NCBI GenBank assembly: GCA_963780175.1
Contig: CAWAAT010000001.1
Location: 434,001 to 498,000 of the forward strand
Source: Brooklawnia sp963780175
GTDB taxonomy: Bacteria; Actinomycetota; Actinomycetes; Propionibacteriales; Propionibacteriaceae
Length of the DNA stretch: 64,000 nucleotides
Direction: 5' to 3'
Part shown: one piece after another, positions 8,307 through 16,803 of the stretch
How the letters are laid out: the number at the start of each line of letters is the position of its first letter
Numbering within the stretch: the first letter of the stretch is position 1
The notes under the pieces: generated by a model
What the model was told of the DNA's origin: nothing
The model's database searches: none
Seen by the model: the letters and a program-made list of their open reading frames with translations, nothing else
Position numbers and translations under genes: made by a program

Positions 8307-10205
8307 ATGCACGACATTTACGGCAACCTGGCAGGCTGGGACTTCGAGGGTTTCCACAGCGGCGGCGACACCGAGTCATGGCGCCGGCTGGGCAGCCACG
8401 TTGTGACGGTGGACGACCCCGACCGCGGAGAACTTCGTGGCACCCGATTCGCGGTCTGGGCACCCAATGCCCAGCGTGTCCAGGTGATCGGAGACTTCAA
8501 CTGGTGGCAGGGCGACGACATGCACCTCGTTCCAGGCTCCGGAGTCTGGGCGCTGTGGAAGGAAGACGTGGCCGAGGGCACCCAGTACAAGTACAAGATT
8601 CAGCACGCCGACGGTATGTGGCAGGAGAAGGCCGACCCGTACGCCCGATTCGCCGACACTCCCCCAGGCAATGCGTCCATCGTCTGGGAGTCCAACTACG
8701 AGTGGGCACCCAGCGAGCAGGTGTGGCTCGACAGGCGCGCGAAGACCAACGTCTACGAATCCCAGATGAGCGTCTACGAGGTTCACCTCGGCAGCTGGCG
8801 CAAGGGCCTGACCTACCGACAACTGGCAGAGCAACTGCCCGCCTACGCGAAGTGGCAGGGCTACACCCACGTCGAACTGATGCCGGTGATGGCGCACCCG
8901 TTCCCGGGCAGCTGGGGCTATCAGGTGACCGGCTATTTCGCCCCGGACGGCCGGTTGGGCAGCCCGGACGACTTCCGCTATCTGGTGGAGGCCCTGCACG
9001 CCGAAGGCATCGGCGTCATCCTCGACTGGGTGCCAGGTCACTTCCCCAAGGATGACTGGGCACTGGGACGATTCGACGGCACGGCACTGTACGAGCACGC
9101 GGACCCTCGTCAGGGTGAACAACCCGACTGGGGCACCTACGTCTTCAACTTCGGACGCAACGAGGTCAAGTGCTTCCTCGTCTCGAACGCCCTCTACTGG
9201 ATCCACCAGTTCCACGCCGACGCCCTGCGGGTGGACGCGGTGGCCTCCATGCTTTACCTCGACTACTCCCGCGAAGAGGGCCAGTGGGTACCCAACCAGT
9301 TCGGCGGTCGCGAGAACCTCGAGGCCATCGACCTGCTGCGCTACGTCAACAAGCACATCTACGAGCGCACTCCGGGCGTGGTCATGATCGCCGAGGAGTC
9401 CACCAGCTTCGGCGGTGTCACCAAGCCGACCAACTGGGGCGGACTGGGCTTCGGTTTCAAGTGGAACATGGGCTGGATGAACGACACGCTCGGATACCTG
9501 GGTCTTGACCCGGTGTTCCGGCAGTACCACCACAACGACCTGACGTTCGCGATGGTGTATGCGTACTCCGAGAACTTCATCCTGCCGATCAGCCACGACG
9601 AGGTCGTGCACGGCAAGGGCTCGATGCTCAACAAGATCCCGCAGGACGACTGGCGCAAGTTCTCGACCCTGCGGGCCTACTACGCGTTCATGTGGAGCTT
9701 CCCCGGCAAGCAGTTGCTCTTCATGGGCCAGGAGTTCGCGCAGCGCTCGGAATGGAACGAGGACTCCGGCCTGGAGTGGTGGGTGGACGGGCTGTGGGGC
9801 CACAACGGAACCCGGCAACTGATCCGAGAGATGAACAAGCTGCAGGCCGATCATCCTGCGTTGCACCAGTTGGACTGCGAGCCCGAGGGCTTCAGCTGGA
9901 TGAACGCCGACGACGCGGGTCACAACACCTACAGCTTCGTGCGTTTCGACCGCGACGGGGAAATGATCGCGTGCATCACGAACTTCTCCCCCGAGCCCTA
10001 CCCGCACTACCCGGTGAACCTGCCCAAGGCTGGCGCCTGGCAGCAGATCCTCAACACCGACGCGACCGAATTCGACGGGAGTGGGCAGTTCGACAATCCG
10101 CAACCCATCGTCGCGCAGGCCCACACCCCTGAGGCTGACTCGTGGGCATGGGCGACGGTCTGCGTCCCGCCGATGGGAGCGGTCTGGCTGCGTCACGAGG
10201 GCTGA
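8307..10205 (+). CDS. glgB: 1,4-alpha-glucan branching enzyme GlgB
   Basis: A GH13 subfamily 9 branching enzyme of 632 residues that cuts alpha-1,4-glucan and rejoins the piece as an alpha-1,6 branch. An N-terminal CBM48 domain (FAVWAPNAQRVQVIGDFNWW) precedes the catalytic barrel. The nucleophile is in ALRVDAVASML (Asp about 310) and the acid/base in MIAEESTSF (Glu about 363). LPISHDEVVHGKGS is the characteristic fourth motif. It is shorter than branching enzymes carrying an extra N1 domain. A GAGGA site lies upstream of the ATG, 15 bp after glgE, so the two form an operon for elongation and branching of the same polymer. Confidence 0.95.
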   Translation: MHDIYGNLAGWDFEGFHSGGDTESWRRLGSHVVTVDDPDRGELRGTRFAVWAPNAQRVQVIGDFNWWQGDDMHLVPGSGVWALWKEDVAEGTQYKYKIQHADGMWQEKADPYARFADTPPGNASIVWESNYEWAPSEQVWLDRRAKTNVYESQMSVYEVHLGSWRKGLTYRQLAEQLPAYAKWQGYTHVELMPVMAHPFPGSWGYQVTGYFAPDGRLGSPDDFRYLVEALHAEGIGVILDWVPGHFPKDDWALGRFDGTALYEHADPRQGEQPDWGTYVFNFGRNEVKCFLVSNALYWIHQFHADALRVDAVASMLYLDYSREEGQWVPNQFGGRENLEAIDLLRYVNKHIYERTPGVVMIAEESTSFGGVTKPTNWGGLGFGFKWNMGWMNDTLGYLGLDPVFRQYHHNDLTFAMVYAYSENFILPISHDEVVHGKGSMLNKIPQDDWRKFSTLRAYYAFMWSFPGKQLLFMGQEFAQRSEWNEDSGLEWWVDGLWGHNGTRQLIREMNKLQADHPALHQLDCEPEGFSWMNADDAGHNTYSFVRFDRDGEMIACITNFSPEPYPHYPVNLPKAGAWQQILNTDATEFDGSGQFDNPQPIVAQAHTPEADSWAWATVCVPPMGAVWLRHEG

Positions 10206-10242
10206 GGTGTCTTGACGGGAGCGCCTGAGCTCTGAAGTCAAA

Positions 10243-10281
10243 CGAGGGTGCCGATCCGCTGTTCGCGGGCCGGCACCCTCG
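10243..10281. terminator. Bidirectional hairpin between glgB and the thioredoxin/TPR gene
   Basis: An 11-bp perfect stem, CGAGGGTGCCG at 10243-10253 with its complement at 10271-10281, encloses a 17-nt GC-rich loop. It lies between two convergent genes. There is no long U-tract, as is common for actinobacterial hairpins. Confidence 0.65.
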
Positions 10282-10293
10282 GTCGTTTCGGGA

Positions 10294-11202
10294 TCAGAAC
10301 AGCGCCATGGAGAGCGCTCGCCGTCCCTTCTTGACCGCAGGGTCGGCGGCCTCAATGGTGTCGAACAACTCGACAAGCCGGACGCGCACCTGCTCACGAT
10401 CTGGCCCAACCGTGCGTCGAACCAGGTCGACCAAGCGGGTGAACGCGGCGTCCGCATCACCGGTGATGAGCTCGAGGTCGGCTGCGGCCAACTGGGCCGC
10501 GATGTCGTCGGGCTCGGCGTCGGCTCGTTGGATGACCTGGTCGTCAAGATCCACGCTGCGCAGCAACAGGGCGGCCTGGGCGCGTCCGGCCTGCGCCTCG
10601 GCGTCCCGCGGGTTGGCCTTCAGCAGCTTCTCGAACTCGGCGACCGCGCCCGCGAAGTCACCGTTCTGCAGAGCTGCGTCCGCGGCTGCGAAACGGGGAT
10701 CTGCCGTCGGCTCCCCCGGCGCAGCGCTTGACGTGGCGGCGCTCGCCTGCGGTGTCGCGCGTCCGGTCAGCCCGTTGGCAACCGCCACCTGGACGATCTG
10801 GTCGATGATGGCAGCGATGTCCGAACGCTGCCGGGTGCCCTGGAACAACGGCGCCAACTGACCGCCGATAAGCGCCACGGCCGTCGGGACGGCCTGGACG
10901 CCGAGAGCCTGGGCGATCCGCGGTTGGGTGTCGACATCGACCACTCCCAGCAGCAGACGTCCCTGGGCTGCGTTGATCAGCTCCGCCAGATCGCGAGCAA
11001 CCTGCGCCGAGCCGGCATCGCGGCCCGAGGTGAGCAGCATCACCACCGGGTAGCGCATCGACTGCTGAGCAACGGACTCGAAGCTGGCCTCGTTCACCTC
11101 GATCACGTAACTGCCCGTTGATGTGGCGGCAGGAGATGGGGCAGCTGCCAGACGTGACAGGTCGACGGCACCGGGACGCGAGAAGGACTGATCAGCGCTC
11201 AT
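10294..11202 (-). CDS. Thioredoxin-fold/TPR protein (CnoX/YbbN-like co-chaperone)
   Basis: About 302 residues. A thioredoxin-fold domain (about residues 30-140, YPVVMLLTSGRDAGSAQVARDLAEL and GVQAVPTAVALIGGQ) is followed by a helical TPR region (AALQNGDFAGAVAEFEKLL and onward). The usual CxxC active site is absent: SGRDAG occupies that position, so redox activity is unlikely. A holdase or co-chaperone role as in CnoX is inferred from domain order. I use the ATG at 11202; an in-frame ATG at 11211 is equally possible, with GGTGGAAG just upstream. The same gene lies near glgB in mycobacteria. It is convergent with glgB and divergent from pgm. Confidence 0.8.
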   Translation of the reverse strand: MSADQSFSRPGAVDLSRLAAAPSPAATSTGSYVIEVNEASFESVAQQSMRYPVVMLLTSGRDAGSAQVARDLAELINAAQGRLLLGVVDVDTQPRIAQALGVQAVPTAVALIGGQLAPLFQGTRQRSDIAAIIDQIVQVAVANGLTGRATPQASAATSSAAPGEPTADPRFAAADAALQNGDFAGAVAEFEKLLKANPRDAEAQAGRAQAALLLRSVDLDDQVIQRADAEPDDIAAQLAAADLELITGDADAAFTRLVDLVRRTVGPDREQVRVRLVELFDTIEAADPAVKKGRRALSMALF

Positions 11203-11277
11203 GACATCCATTCTTCCACCTGCTCGAGCTGACAGCGAACACCCCCGCGACAGCCTGCGACGCGGCAAGATGGTCCC

Positions 11278-12912
11278 ATGGCTCATCCACGCGCAGGCCA
11301 AGTGGCCGACCCCGCAGACTTGATCAACGTCGACGACGTCGTCGGCGCCTACTACGACTTGGTCCCCGATCCTACGAATCCCGACCAGATGGTGGCTTTC
11401 GGGACGTCCGGTCACCGGGGCTCAAGTCTTGACACCGCCTTCAACGAGGCACACATCGCCGCCATCACCCAGGCGATCATCGAGTACCGCGCCGCTCAGG
11501 GAACCAACGGTCCGCTGTTCATCGCCAAGGACACCCACGGACTGTCCCTACCCGCTTGGAAGACCGCGATCGAGGTGCTGGTTGCGGCCGGCGTCGAGGT
11601 GCTGGCCGAGCGGGACGATGAGTACACCCCCACCCCCTCGCTCTCCCGGGCGATCATCCGCTACAACCGCGAACACGCTGACGGCCCGTTTGCCGACGGA
11701 ATCGTCGTGACGCCGTCCCACAACCCTCCGCGCGACGGCGGCTTCAAGTACAACCCGCCGAACGGTGGACCTGCCGACACCGACGCCACCGGCTGGATCG
11801 CCAACCGCGCCAACGAGCTGATGGCCGACTACAAGTCGATCAAGCGCGTCCCCTACGAGCAGGCCGCTGCGCAACTCAACCGCTACGACTACCGCACGCC
11901 CTACTGCCAGGAACTCTCTCTGGTCATCAACATGGCCGCCATCAAGGATTCAGGCCTGCGGATCGGCGCCGACCCCATGGGTGGCGCCTCGGTACAGTAC
12001 TGGCAGTACATCGCCGAGAACCTGCTGCCGAACCTCACCGTGGTCAACCCCGTTGTGGATCCGACGTGGTATTTCATGACCCTGGACACTGACGGCAAGA
12101 TCCGGATGGACTGCTCATCACCCAATGCCATGGCCTCGCTGGTCGCCAACAAGTCGAAGTACGACATTGCCACCGGCAATGACGCCGACGCCGATCGCCA
12201 TGGCATTGTCACCCCGGACGCCGGCCTGATGAACCCGAACCACTACCTGGCCACCGCCATCCAGTACCTGTTCGGCAACCGTCCGGGCTGGCCGGGCGAC
12301 ACCAAGATCGGCAAGACGCTGGTGTCGAGTTCGATGATCGACAACGTCGCCGCCAAGCTGGGACGCACGCTGGTCGAGGTGCCGGTGGGCTTCAAGTGGT
12401 TCGTCCCCGGTCTCATCTCGGGCGAGATGGGCTTCGGCGGCGAGGAATCGGCCGGAGCGTCGTTCCTTGAACTCAACGGGGCCACCTGGTCGACCGACAA
12501 GGACGGCCTGATCCTTGACCTGCTGGCCAGCGAGATGACCGCCGTCACCGGCAAGACGCCAAGCCGGCACTACCAGGATCTGGTCGACGAGTTCGGCACC
12601 TACCACTACGCCAGAATCGACTCGGACGCCAACCGCGAGCAGAAGGCTCGGCTCAAGGCCTTGGCTCCGCAGGACATCAAGGCTAAGCAACTCGCCGGCG
12701 ACCCGATCACCCACGTCTACTCGCATGCTCCCGGCAACAACGCGGCGATCGGCGGTATCAAGGTCACCACCGACGCGGGCTGGTTCGCAGCTCGCCCGTC
12801 GGGCACCGAGGACAAGTACAAGATCTACGCCGAGAGCTTCCGCAGCGTGGAGCACCTGGCCGAGATCCAGAATGCCGCCAAAGAGGTCGTGTCGGAGGCC
12901 TTGGCAGGCTGA
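11278..12912 (+). CDS. pgm: Phosphoglucomutase, alpha-D-glucose-1,6-bisphosphate dependent
   Basis: Interconverts glucose-1-phosphate and glucose-6-phosphate, linking glycogen turnover to glycolysis. At 544 residues it has the size of the bacterial PgmA group. The N-terminal FGTSGHRGSS is characteristic of the family. The phosphoserine loop is VTPSHNPPRDGG (Ser about residue 147). The metal loop is GNDADADRHG, and the phosphate-binding end is ARPSGTEDKYKIY. The ATG at 11278 has no clear ribosome site; a CAAGAT hexamer ends 6 nt upstream, so a leaderless start is possible. It sits beside the glg cluster, consistent with using or supplying glucose-1-P. Confidence 0.93.
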   Translation: MAHPRAGQVADPADLINVDDVVGAYYDLVPDPTNPDQMVAFGTSGHRGSSLDTAFNEAHIAAITQAIIEYRAAQGTNGPLFIAKDTHGLSLPAWKTAIEVLVAAGVEVLAERDDEYTPTPSLSRAIIRYNREHADGPFADGIVVTPSHNPPRDGGFKYNPPNGGPADTDATGWIANRANELMADYKSIKRVPYEQAAAQLNRYDYRTPYCQELSLVINMAAIKDSGLRIGADPMGGASVQYWQYIAENLLPNLTVVNPVVDPTWYFMTLDTDGKIRMDCSSPNAMASLVANKSKYDIATGNDADADRHGIVTPDAGLMNPNHYLATAIQYLFGNRPGWPGDTKIGKTLVSSSMIDNVAAKLGRTLVEVPVGFKWFVPGLISGEMGFGGEESAGASFLELNGATWSTDKDGLILDLLASEMTAVTGKTPSRHYQDLVDEFGTYHYARIDSDANREQKARLKALAPQDIKAKQLAGDPITHVYSHAPGNNAAIGGIKVTTDAGWFAARPSGTEDKYKIYAESFRSVEHLAEIQNAAKEVVSEALAG

Positions 12913-12954
12913 AATCCAGACGTCGAACCGCCTGGCGCAACGCAGAGAACACCG

Positions 12955-12984
12955 GAGGGGGTCAGCTCAATGGCTGGCCCCCTC
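12955..12984. terminator. Hairpin terminator after pgm
   Basis: A 12-bp stem with one wobble pair, at 12955-12966 and 12973-12984, encloses the 6-nt loop TCAATG. It lies 42 bp after the pgm stop and upstream of the epimerase gene, with no U-tract. Confidence 0.6.
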
Positions 12985-13024
12985 GCCCCACACCGACAAC
13001 AACCTGATATGGGAGAATCAACAC

Positions 13025-13468
13025 ATGGAAAACTCTGACCTCTTCATCTGCATCGACCACGTCGCCTACGTCTGCCCGGACGCCGAGGAAGCCGTCAAGC
13101 ATTACACCGAGGTGCTCGGCTGGTACGAGTTGCACCGCGAGACCAACGACGAGCAGGGTGTCTTCGAGATCATGGTTGCCCCGGCAGCCGAGCTCACCGA
13201 GCACATGACCCAGATCCAGCTCATCTCCCCTACCCGCGACGACGCCACCACGGCGGTCTGGCTGACGAAGAACCGTCCAGGCCTGCACCACATGGCGTGG
13301 CGCGTCGCCGACATCGATGCCGTCTCGGCAACACTGCGTGAACGTGGGCTGACGCTGCTCTACGACCAACCGCGCATCGGCACCGGCGGATCGAAGATCA
13401 ACTTCCTGCACCCGAAGTCGGGCAAGGGTGTTCTGATCGAGGTCGTCCAGCCCGGCACCGGTCACTGA
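13025..13468 (+). CDS. mce: Methylmalonyl-CoA epimerase
   Basis: Epimerises (2R)- and (2S)-methylmalonyl-CoA, feeding the B12-dependent mutase of the propionate/succinate pathway. The protein has 147 residues, with the vicinal-oxygen-chelate double betaalphabetabetabeta fold. Metal ligands are seen in CIDHVAYVCPDAEEA (His12), GLHHMAWRVADIDA (His) and KGVLIEVVQ (Glu). The N-terminal LFICIDHVAY and PAAELTEHMTQIQLI are, from memory, nearly those of the P. shermanii enzyme. The ATG has a GGGAGAA ribosome site. It is a lone gene flanked by hairpins. It fits functionally with the cobalamin adenosyltransferase at 17614-18240. Confidence 0.95.
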   Translation: MENSDLFICIDHVAYVCPDAEEAVKHYTEVLGWYELHRETNDEQGVFEIMVAPAAELTEHMTQIQLISPTRDDATTAVWLTKNRPGLHHMAWRVADIDAVSATLRERGLTLLYDQPRIGTGGSKINFLHPKSGKGVLIEVVQPGTGH

Positions 13469-13490
13469 CGACACCCCGAATTCCACTGGC

Positions 13491-13518
13491 GACGGGGTGC
13501 CCTGCGGGGCATCCCGTC
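13491..13518. terminator. Hairpin terminator after methylmalonyl-CoA epimerase
   Basis: GACGGGGTGCCC (13491-13502) pairs with GGGCATCCCGTC (13507-13518) with one wobble, closing the 4-nt loop TGCG. It starts 22 bp after the stop codon. Confidence 0.65.
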
Positions 13519-13574
13519 GTTCGCTGTCCATGTTCGTTGCCGCGCGGCTTGACCGGCTGCTGGGCTGTTGTTGC

Positions 13575-13580
13575 TAGCCT
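13575..13580 (+). promoter_or_regulatory. -10 hexamer of the DivIVA-like gene
   Basis: TAGCCT lies 24 nt before the ATG at 13605. A TTGACC at 13549-13554 could be the -35, but its 20-nt spacing is long. The resulting short leader carries GTGAGGAG, a good ribosome site. Confidence 0.45.
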
Positions 13581-13604
13581 CGATGTGGACGTGAGGAGCC
13601 CTAG

Positions 13605-14966
13605 ATGACCAACGCAACGCCACACGAGGAATACACCGAGGACACCGGCCTCAACCTGTTCGACGACCGCGCGAGCGCGGCAGGCAGCTTCCCGCACGCA
13701 ATGCTCGGCTATGACCGGCCCACCGTCGACAACTACGTCCGCGACATCGAACAACAGGTGGCCACCCTTCGACAACTGACGCGCCACCTGCGCGGAGAAC
13801 TGGCCAACGCTCAGCAGGTGCACGGCGACTCCGACTTCACCAGATTGGGTTCACACGCCACATCCCTGTTGCGATCTGCGGAGGCGCAGGCGACCGATCT
13901 GGTCAGCAAGGCGGCGGCGGAGGCCGAACGCATCAAGGAGGAGGGCCGTCGGGTCGCTGCGGACCTACGCGCCAACGCCCAGACCGAGGCCGATGACATC
14001 CGGGTCGAGACCCTCGGGAACCTGCGTTCCATGAGGCAGCAGTTGGACGTCGAGACCGCCCAGGTGCGTGAGGCGACCCAACGGGACGCTCAGGCCACCC
14101 TCGATGCTGCCCGAACTCAGGCCCAGGCAGTCCTGGACGAGGCCGCCCACAACGCGAAGCTGGCCGTCGATCAGGCTGATTCGCGGGCCCGACAGGCAGC
14201 CGAAGAGGCAGCTCGGGACGTCGAAGCCCAGCGGGCGGCAGCCCGCACCGAGGCTGACACCATGCTCGCCCAGGCTCGCGAGCGTGCCGAACAGTTGACG
14301 AGCGGCGCCGAGGTCGAGGCCGGCCTGATCCGAAGCCGGGCACATGACGAGGCGCAGCGGCTCTTGGCCGCCGCGAACGCCGAGGCCGAAACCGTCGCAC
14401 AGCAGGTCCGTGACGTGCTGGCACAGGCCAGCACTCAGCACGCGGACGCGGTGAAGCATCTGGCTGAGGCCACCGAGCAGGCTGGGGGCATCCGCTCCGA
14501 GGCGATGGAGACCGCTGAGCTCCTGCGTGCGCAGGCTTCGGCCGAGTCCGAGTCGCAGGTGGCCGCGGCTCATCGGCAGGCGGCGATGATGAAGGACCGG
14601 CTCGAGGAGCAGTTTGCCTGGCGCAAGGAACAACTGGAACGCGAGGTCTCGGTGCTGCTGCAACGAAAGGACGCGATCATCGCCCAGATGGGCAACCTTC
14701 GCCATCTGTCGGATCAGGCCAGCGTCGATTTCCCGAACGTCGATCCCTTCGAGGTGACCAGCAGCGCAACCACGCTGACCAGCGACGCACAGTGGTTGGC
14801 GTCCGCCCCGCTACCTGAGTCTACTCAGCCGGGCGAACCCACCGCGGTACTGCGCATCTCGGTGGCGGCGCACCAGGATCAGGCCGTCGAGCAGGGCGCC
14901 AGCGAGTCAACCGCCATCATCAACCCTGATCACACCGAGCCGACGAAGGTCATCGGCCGCGACTGA
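13605..14966 (+). CDS. DivIVA-domain coiled-coil protein
   Basis: A 453-residue protein. A short N-terminal DivIVA-like segment (ML-GYDRPTVDNYVRDIE, about residues 33-50) is followed by a very long Ala/Glu/Gln/Arg-rich coiled coil (about residues 55-360) with repeated EA-A-A-AE patterns, then an acidic, disordered tail. Such proteins act as cytoskeletal or polar scaffolds in actinobacteria (FilP, Scy and Wag31 relatives). The exact role here is not readable. There is no membrane segment or signal. The ATG has GAGGAG 8 nt upstream. It is convergent with nucS, 6 bp separating the stop codons. Confidence 0.8.
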   Translation: MTNATPHEEYTEDTGLNLFDDRASAAGSFPHAMLGYDRPTVDNYVRDIEQQVATLRQLTRHLRGELANAQQVHGDSDFTRLGSHATSLLRSAEAQATDLVSKAAAEAERIKEEGRRVAADLRANAQTEADDIRVETLGNLRSMRQQLDVETAQVREATQRDAQATLDAARTQAQAVLDEAAHNAKLAVDQADSRARQAAEEAARDVEAQRAAARTEADTMLAQARERAEQLTSGAEVEAGLIRSRAHDEAQRLLAAANAEAETVAQQVRDVLAQASTQHADAVKHLAEATEQAGGIRSEAMETAELLRAQASAESESQVAAAHRQAAMMKDRLEEQFAWRKEQLEREVSVLLQRKDAIIAQMGNLRHLSDQASVDFPNVDPFEVTSSATTLTSDAQWLASAPLPESTQPGEPTAVLRISVAAHQDQAVEQGASESTAIINPDHTEPTKVIGRD

Positions 14967-14972
14967 GCAAGG

Positions 14973-15686
14973 CTAGAAGAGCCTGTCCTCTGAGTGGTCC
15001 AGACCGCGCAGCTCGTCGTAGTCGACGACCACACATGCGATCCCGCGGTCGGCGGCCAGGGTGCGAGCCTGGGGCTTGATCAGCTGGGCGGCGAATACCC
15101 CGCGAACCTCTCCGAGCAACGGGTCACGGTTCATCAACTCGAGGTAGCGGGTCAACTGTTCCACCCCATCGATCTCACCTCGTCGCTTGACCTCGACAGC
15201 CACATAACCGCCGCGCTCATCTCGGCACAGCAGATCGACCGGCCCGATCGCCGTCATGAACTCCCGCTGCACGACACTCCAGCCCGCGCCGAGGCTGCTG
15301 GGATTCTCGGCCAGCAGCGCCTGAAGGTGCGCCTCGACGCCGTCCTTGCGCAGCCCCGGATCGAGCCCAAGGTCAACGGCATGGTCCAGTTCAACCTGGC
15401 CGATGCTGATCTGGAGCGTGTCCCCATTCCTGGCCCGAACCATCCAGACCTGGCTGACCCCGACGTCCGGGTCAGACAGCAGCGTGTCCAGGGCGGCCTC
15501 CTCGGCGCTCAGCACCGTGAAGGTGCACGGGGGGCTCATCCAGTTGAGCGGCTTGTACGCACGATCGTCAGCATGCACCGAGACCGACCCGTCAGCCTTC
15601 ACCATGATGAGGCGTCGAGCCATCGGCAGATGGGCGGTCAACCGACCCCCGTAGTCCACTTGGCATTCCGCGATCACCACACGCAC
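14973..15686 (-). CDS. nucS: Mismatch-specific endonuclease NucS/EndoMS
   Basis: Cuts both strands at mismatches in the non-canonical actinobacterial mismatch-repair pathway, with the sliding clamp as partner. The protein has about 237 residues. The nuclease core is visible as GPVDLLCRDERGGYVAVEVKR, holding the Asp and the Glu-x-Lys catalytic residues. The N-terminal DNA-binding domain starts with RVVIAECQVDYGGRL. I start at the GTG at 15686 because family members begin there and because TAGGTT ends 7 nt before it, a leaderless arrangement; the frame is open further upstream. The C-terminus lacks an obvious clamp-binding tail beyond GLDHSEDRLF. Confidence 0.92.
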   Translation of the reverse strand: MRVVIAECQVDYGGRLTAHLPMARRLIMVKADGSVSVHADDRAYKPLNWMSPPCTFTVLSAEEAALDTLLSDPDVGVSQVWMVRARNGDTLQISIGQVELDHAVDLGLDPGLRKDGVEAHLQALLAENPSSLGAGWSVVQREFMTAIGPVDLLCRDERGGYVAVEVKRRGEIDGVEQLTRYLELMNRDPLLGEVRGVFAAQLIKPQARTLAADRGIACVVVDYDELRGLDHSEDRLF

Positions 15687-15693
15687 GGCGTCC

Positions 15694-15699
15694 AACCTA
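15694..15699 (-). promoter_or_regulatory. -10 hexamer of a leaderless nucS promoter
   Basis: The minus strand reads TAGGTT, 7 nt, then GTG at 15686. No ribosome-binding site is present. Confidence 0.6.
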
Positions 15700-15713
15700 C
15701 CCGACCGACTGGG

Positions 15714-15719
15714 TATGGT
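15714..15719 (+). promoter_or_regulatory. -10 hexamer of a leaderless zinc-ribbon gene promoter
   Basis: TATGGT is followed by 6 nt and GTG at 15726. It lies only 14 bp from the nucS hexamer on the other strand, so the two divergent promoters nearly touch. Confidence 0.6.
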
Positions 15720-15725
15720 GGAACC

Positions 15726-16001
15726 GTGGCCCGTCGTCCCAGCAAACACACCCGACCCGCGCGACCTCTGCGGGTGGCTGGCGGGGCTTCGACGGCAGAA
15801 AAGTCCGACGGTCGCTGGGTCGTGCGTCACGTCAGACCTGAGAACGCCACCAAGTCGTACATCTGCCCCGAATGTGGCCAACCCATCCTTGTCGGAGTCG
15901 CCCACGTGGTCGCCTGGCCGCACACTCCCCCGATCGGATCCAGATCGGGCCTCGAGCACCGTCGGCACTTCCACAGTGCGTGCTGGCAAAGAAGGAGATG
16001 A
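15726..16001 (+). CDS. Small conserved zinc-ribbon protein divergent from nucS
   Basis: A 91-residue basic protein. A CPECGQPI knuckle (about residues 50-57) and a HFHSACW element near the C-terminus (about residues 81-87) could bind one zinc through Cys and His. The N-terminal 25 residues are Arg/Lys rich. Similar small actinobacterial proteins are often database-labelled ATP/GTP-binding protein without experimental support. The function is unknown to me. The divergent arrangement with nucS invites a link to DNA, but that is inference. The start is the leaderless GTG at 15726. The stop TGA overlaps the ribosome site region of the hydrolase gene that begins 1 bp later. Confidence 0.7.
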   Translation: MARRPSKHTRPARPLRVAGGASTAEKSDGRWVVRHVRPENATKSYICPECGQPILVGVAHVVAWPHTPPIGSRSGLEHRRHFHSACWQRRR

Positions 16002-16002
16002 C

Positions 16003-16803
16003 GTGACGAGTCTGAGTTCGCTGACGATTGGCCACGGTCCGCATCGGCTGGTCTTCCTGCACGGCTTGTTCGGACAGGGCAAGAACTTCGGGACTGCTGC
16101 CAAGTTCCTGGCGGACCACGCGACGAGTGTCCTGATGGACCTGCCCAACCACGGACGATCCGAGTGGACCGACAGGTTCGACTACCAGCTGTTCGCCGAC
16201 ATCGTTGCCCAGGAGCTTGTGAATCTCGGGGCCGACTCCGCACCCGTTACGCTGATTGGCCATTCGATGGGCGGGAAGGTGGCCATGCAACTCGCGCTGT
16301 CGCATCCCCAACTCATCGAGGGCCTGGTCGTCATCGACATGTCACCAGTGGACCGCGAGGATCCCGCGGAGTTCGAGTACTACGCAGACACCTTGGCAGA
16401 ACTGGATCTGTCGGCCATCAGGTCACGTGCCGACGCGGATGCTGCTCTGCGCCCCGCTATTCCCCAGCACTCGATCCGGTCGTTCCTGCTTCAGAACCTG
16501 CACCGCGGCACCGGCCCGCAGGGTTGGCGCTGGTTGCTGAACCTGGACCTGTTGCGCACCTCGATGAGGCAGATGTCGGACTGGCCCGACCAGGGTGGGC
16601 GGCACTGGGACGGACCGGTGCTCTGGCTGGCCGGTGAACATTCAGGCTTCATCACCGATGAGCACGTGCCGGCCATGCGTGCACTGTTCCCGAGCGTTCA
16701 ACTCGAGGTCATCGGTGACGCGAGCCACTGGGTGCACGCCGACCAGCCGCGTGCCGTGGCCGATGCCCTGCTCCGATTCCTGTCGTCGCTCAACCGAGAG
16801 TGA
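16003..16803 (+). CDS. Alpha/beta-fold hydrolase
   Basis: A 266-residue alpha/beta hydrolase. The oxyanion region is VFLHGLFGQGKNF. The nucleophile elbow is LIGHSMGGKVAM (Ser about residue 88). The general-base region is near LWLAGEHSGFI, and the catalytic His is in GDASHWVHADQP. The pattern resembles the YbfF esterase group, but the substrate cannot be told. The GTG start at 16003 has GAAGGAGA upstream, inside the end of the zinc-ribbon gene, so the two are translationally linked. The last 14 bp overlap the 3' end of the convergent cyclophilin gene. Confidence 0.85.
   Translation: MTSLSSLTIGHGPHRLVFLHGLFGQGKNFGTAAKFLADHATSVLMDLPNHGRSEWTDRFDYQLFADIVAQELVNLGADSAPVTLIGHSMGGKVAMQLALSHPQLIEGLVVIDMSPVDREDPAEFEYYADTLAELDLSAIRSRADADAALRPAIPQHSIRSFLLQNLHRGTGPQGWRWLLNLDLLRTSMRQMSDWPDQGGRHWDGPVLWLAGEHSGFITDEHVPAMRALFPSVQLEVIGDASHWVHADQPRAVADALLRFLSSLNRE

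Noticed and set aside
8376..10547. A 723-codon open frame on the minus strand opposite glgB
   Set aside because: glgB on the other strand carries all catalytic motifs. The antisense frame has no recognisable domain and reflects third-position GC bias.
14070..14560. Apparent DNA repeats in the DivIVA-like gene
   Set aside because: The periodicity comes from coiled-coil Ala/Glu codons. Units are imperfect and in frame, not a tandem repeat array or CRISPR.
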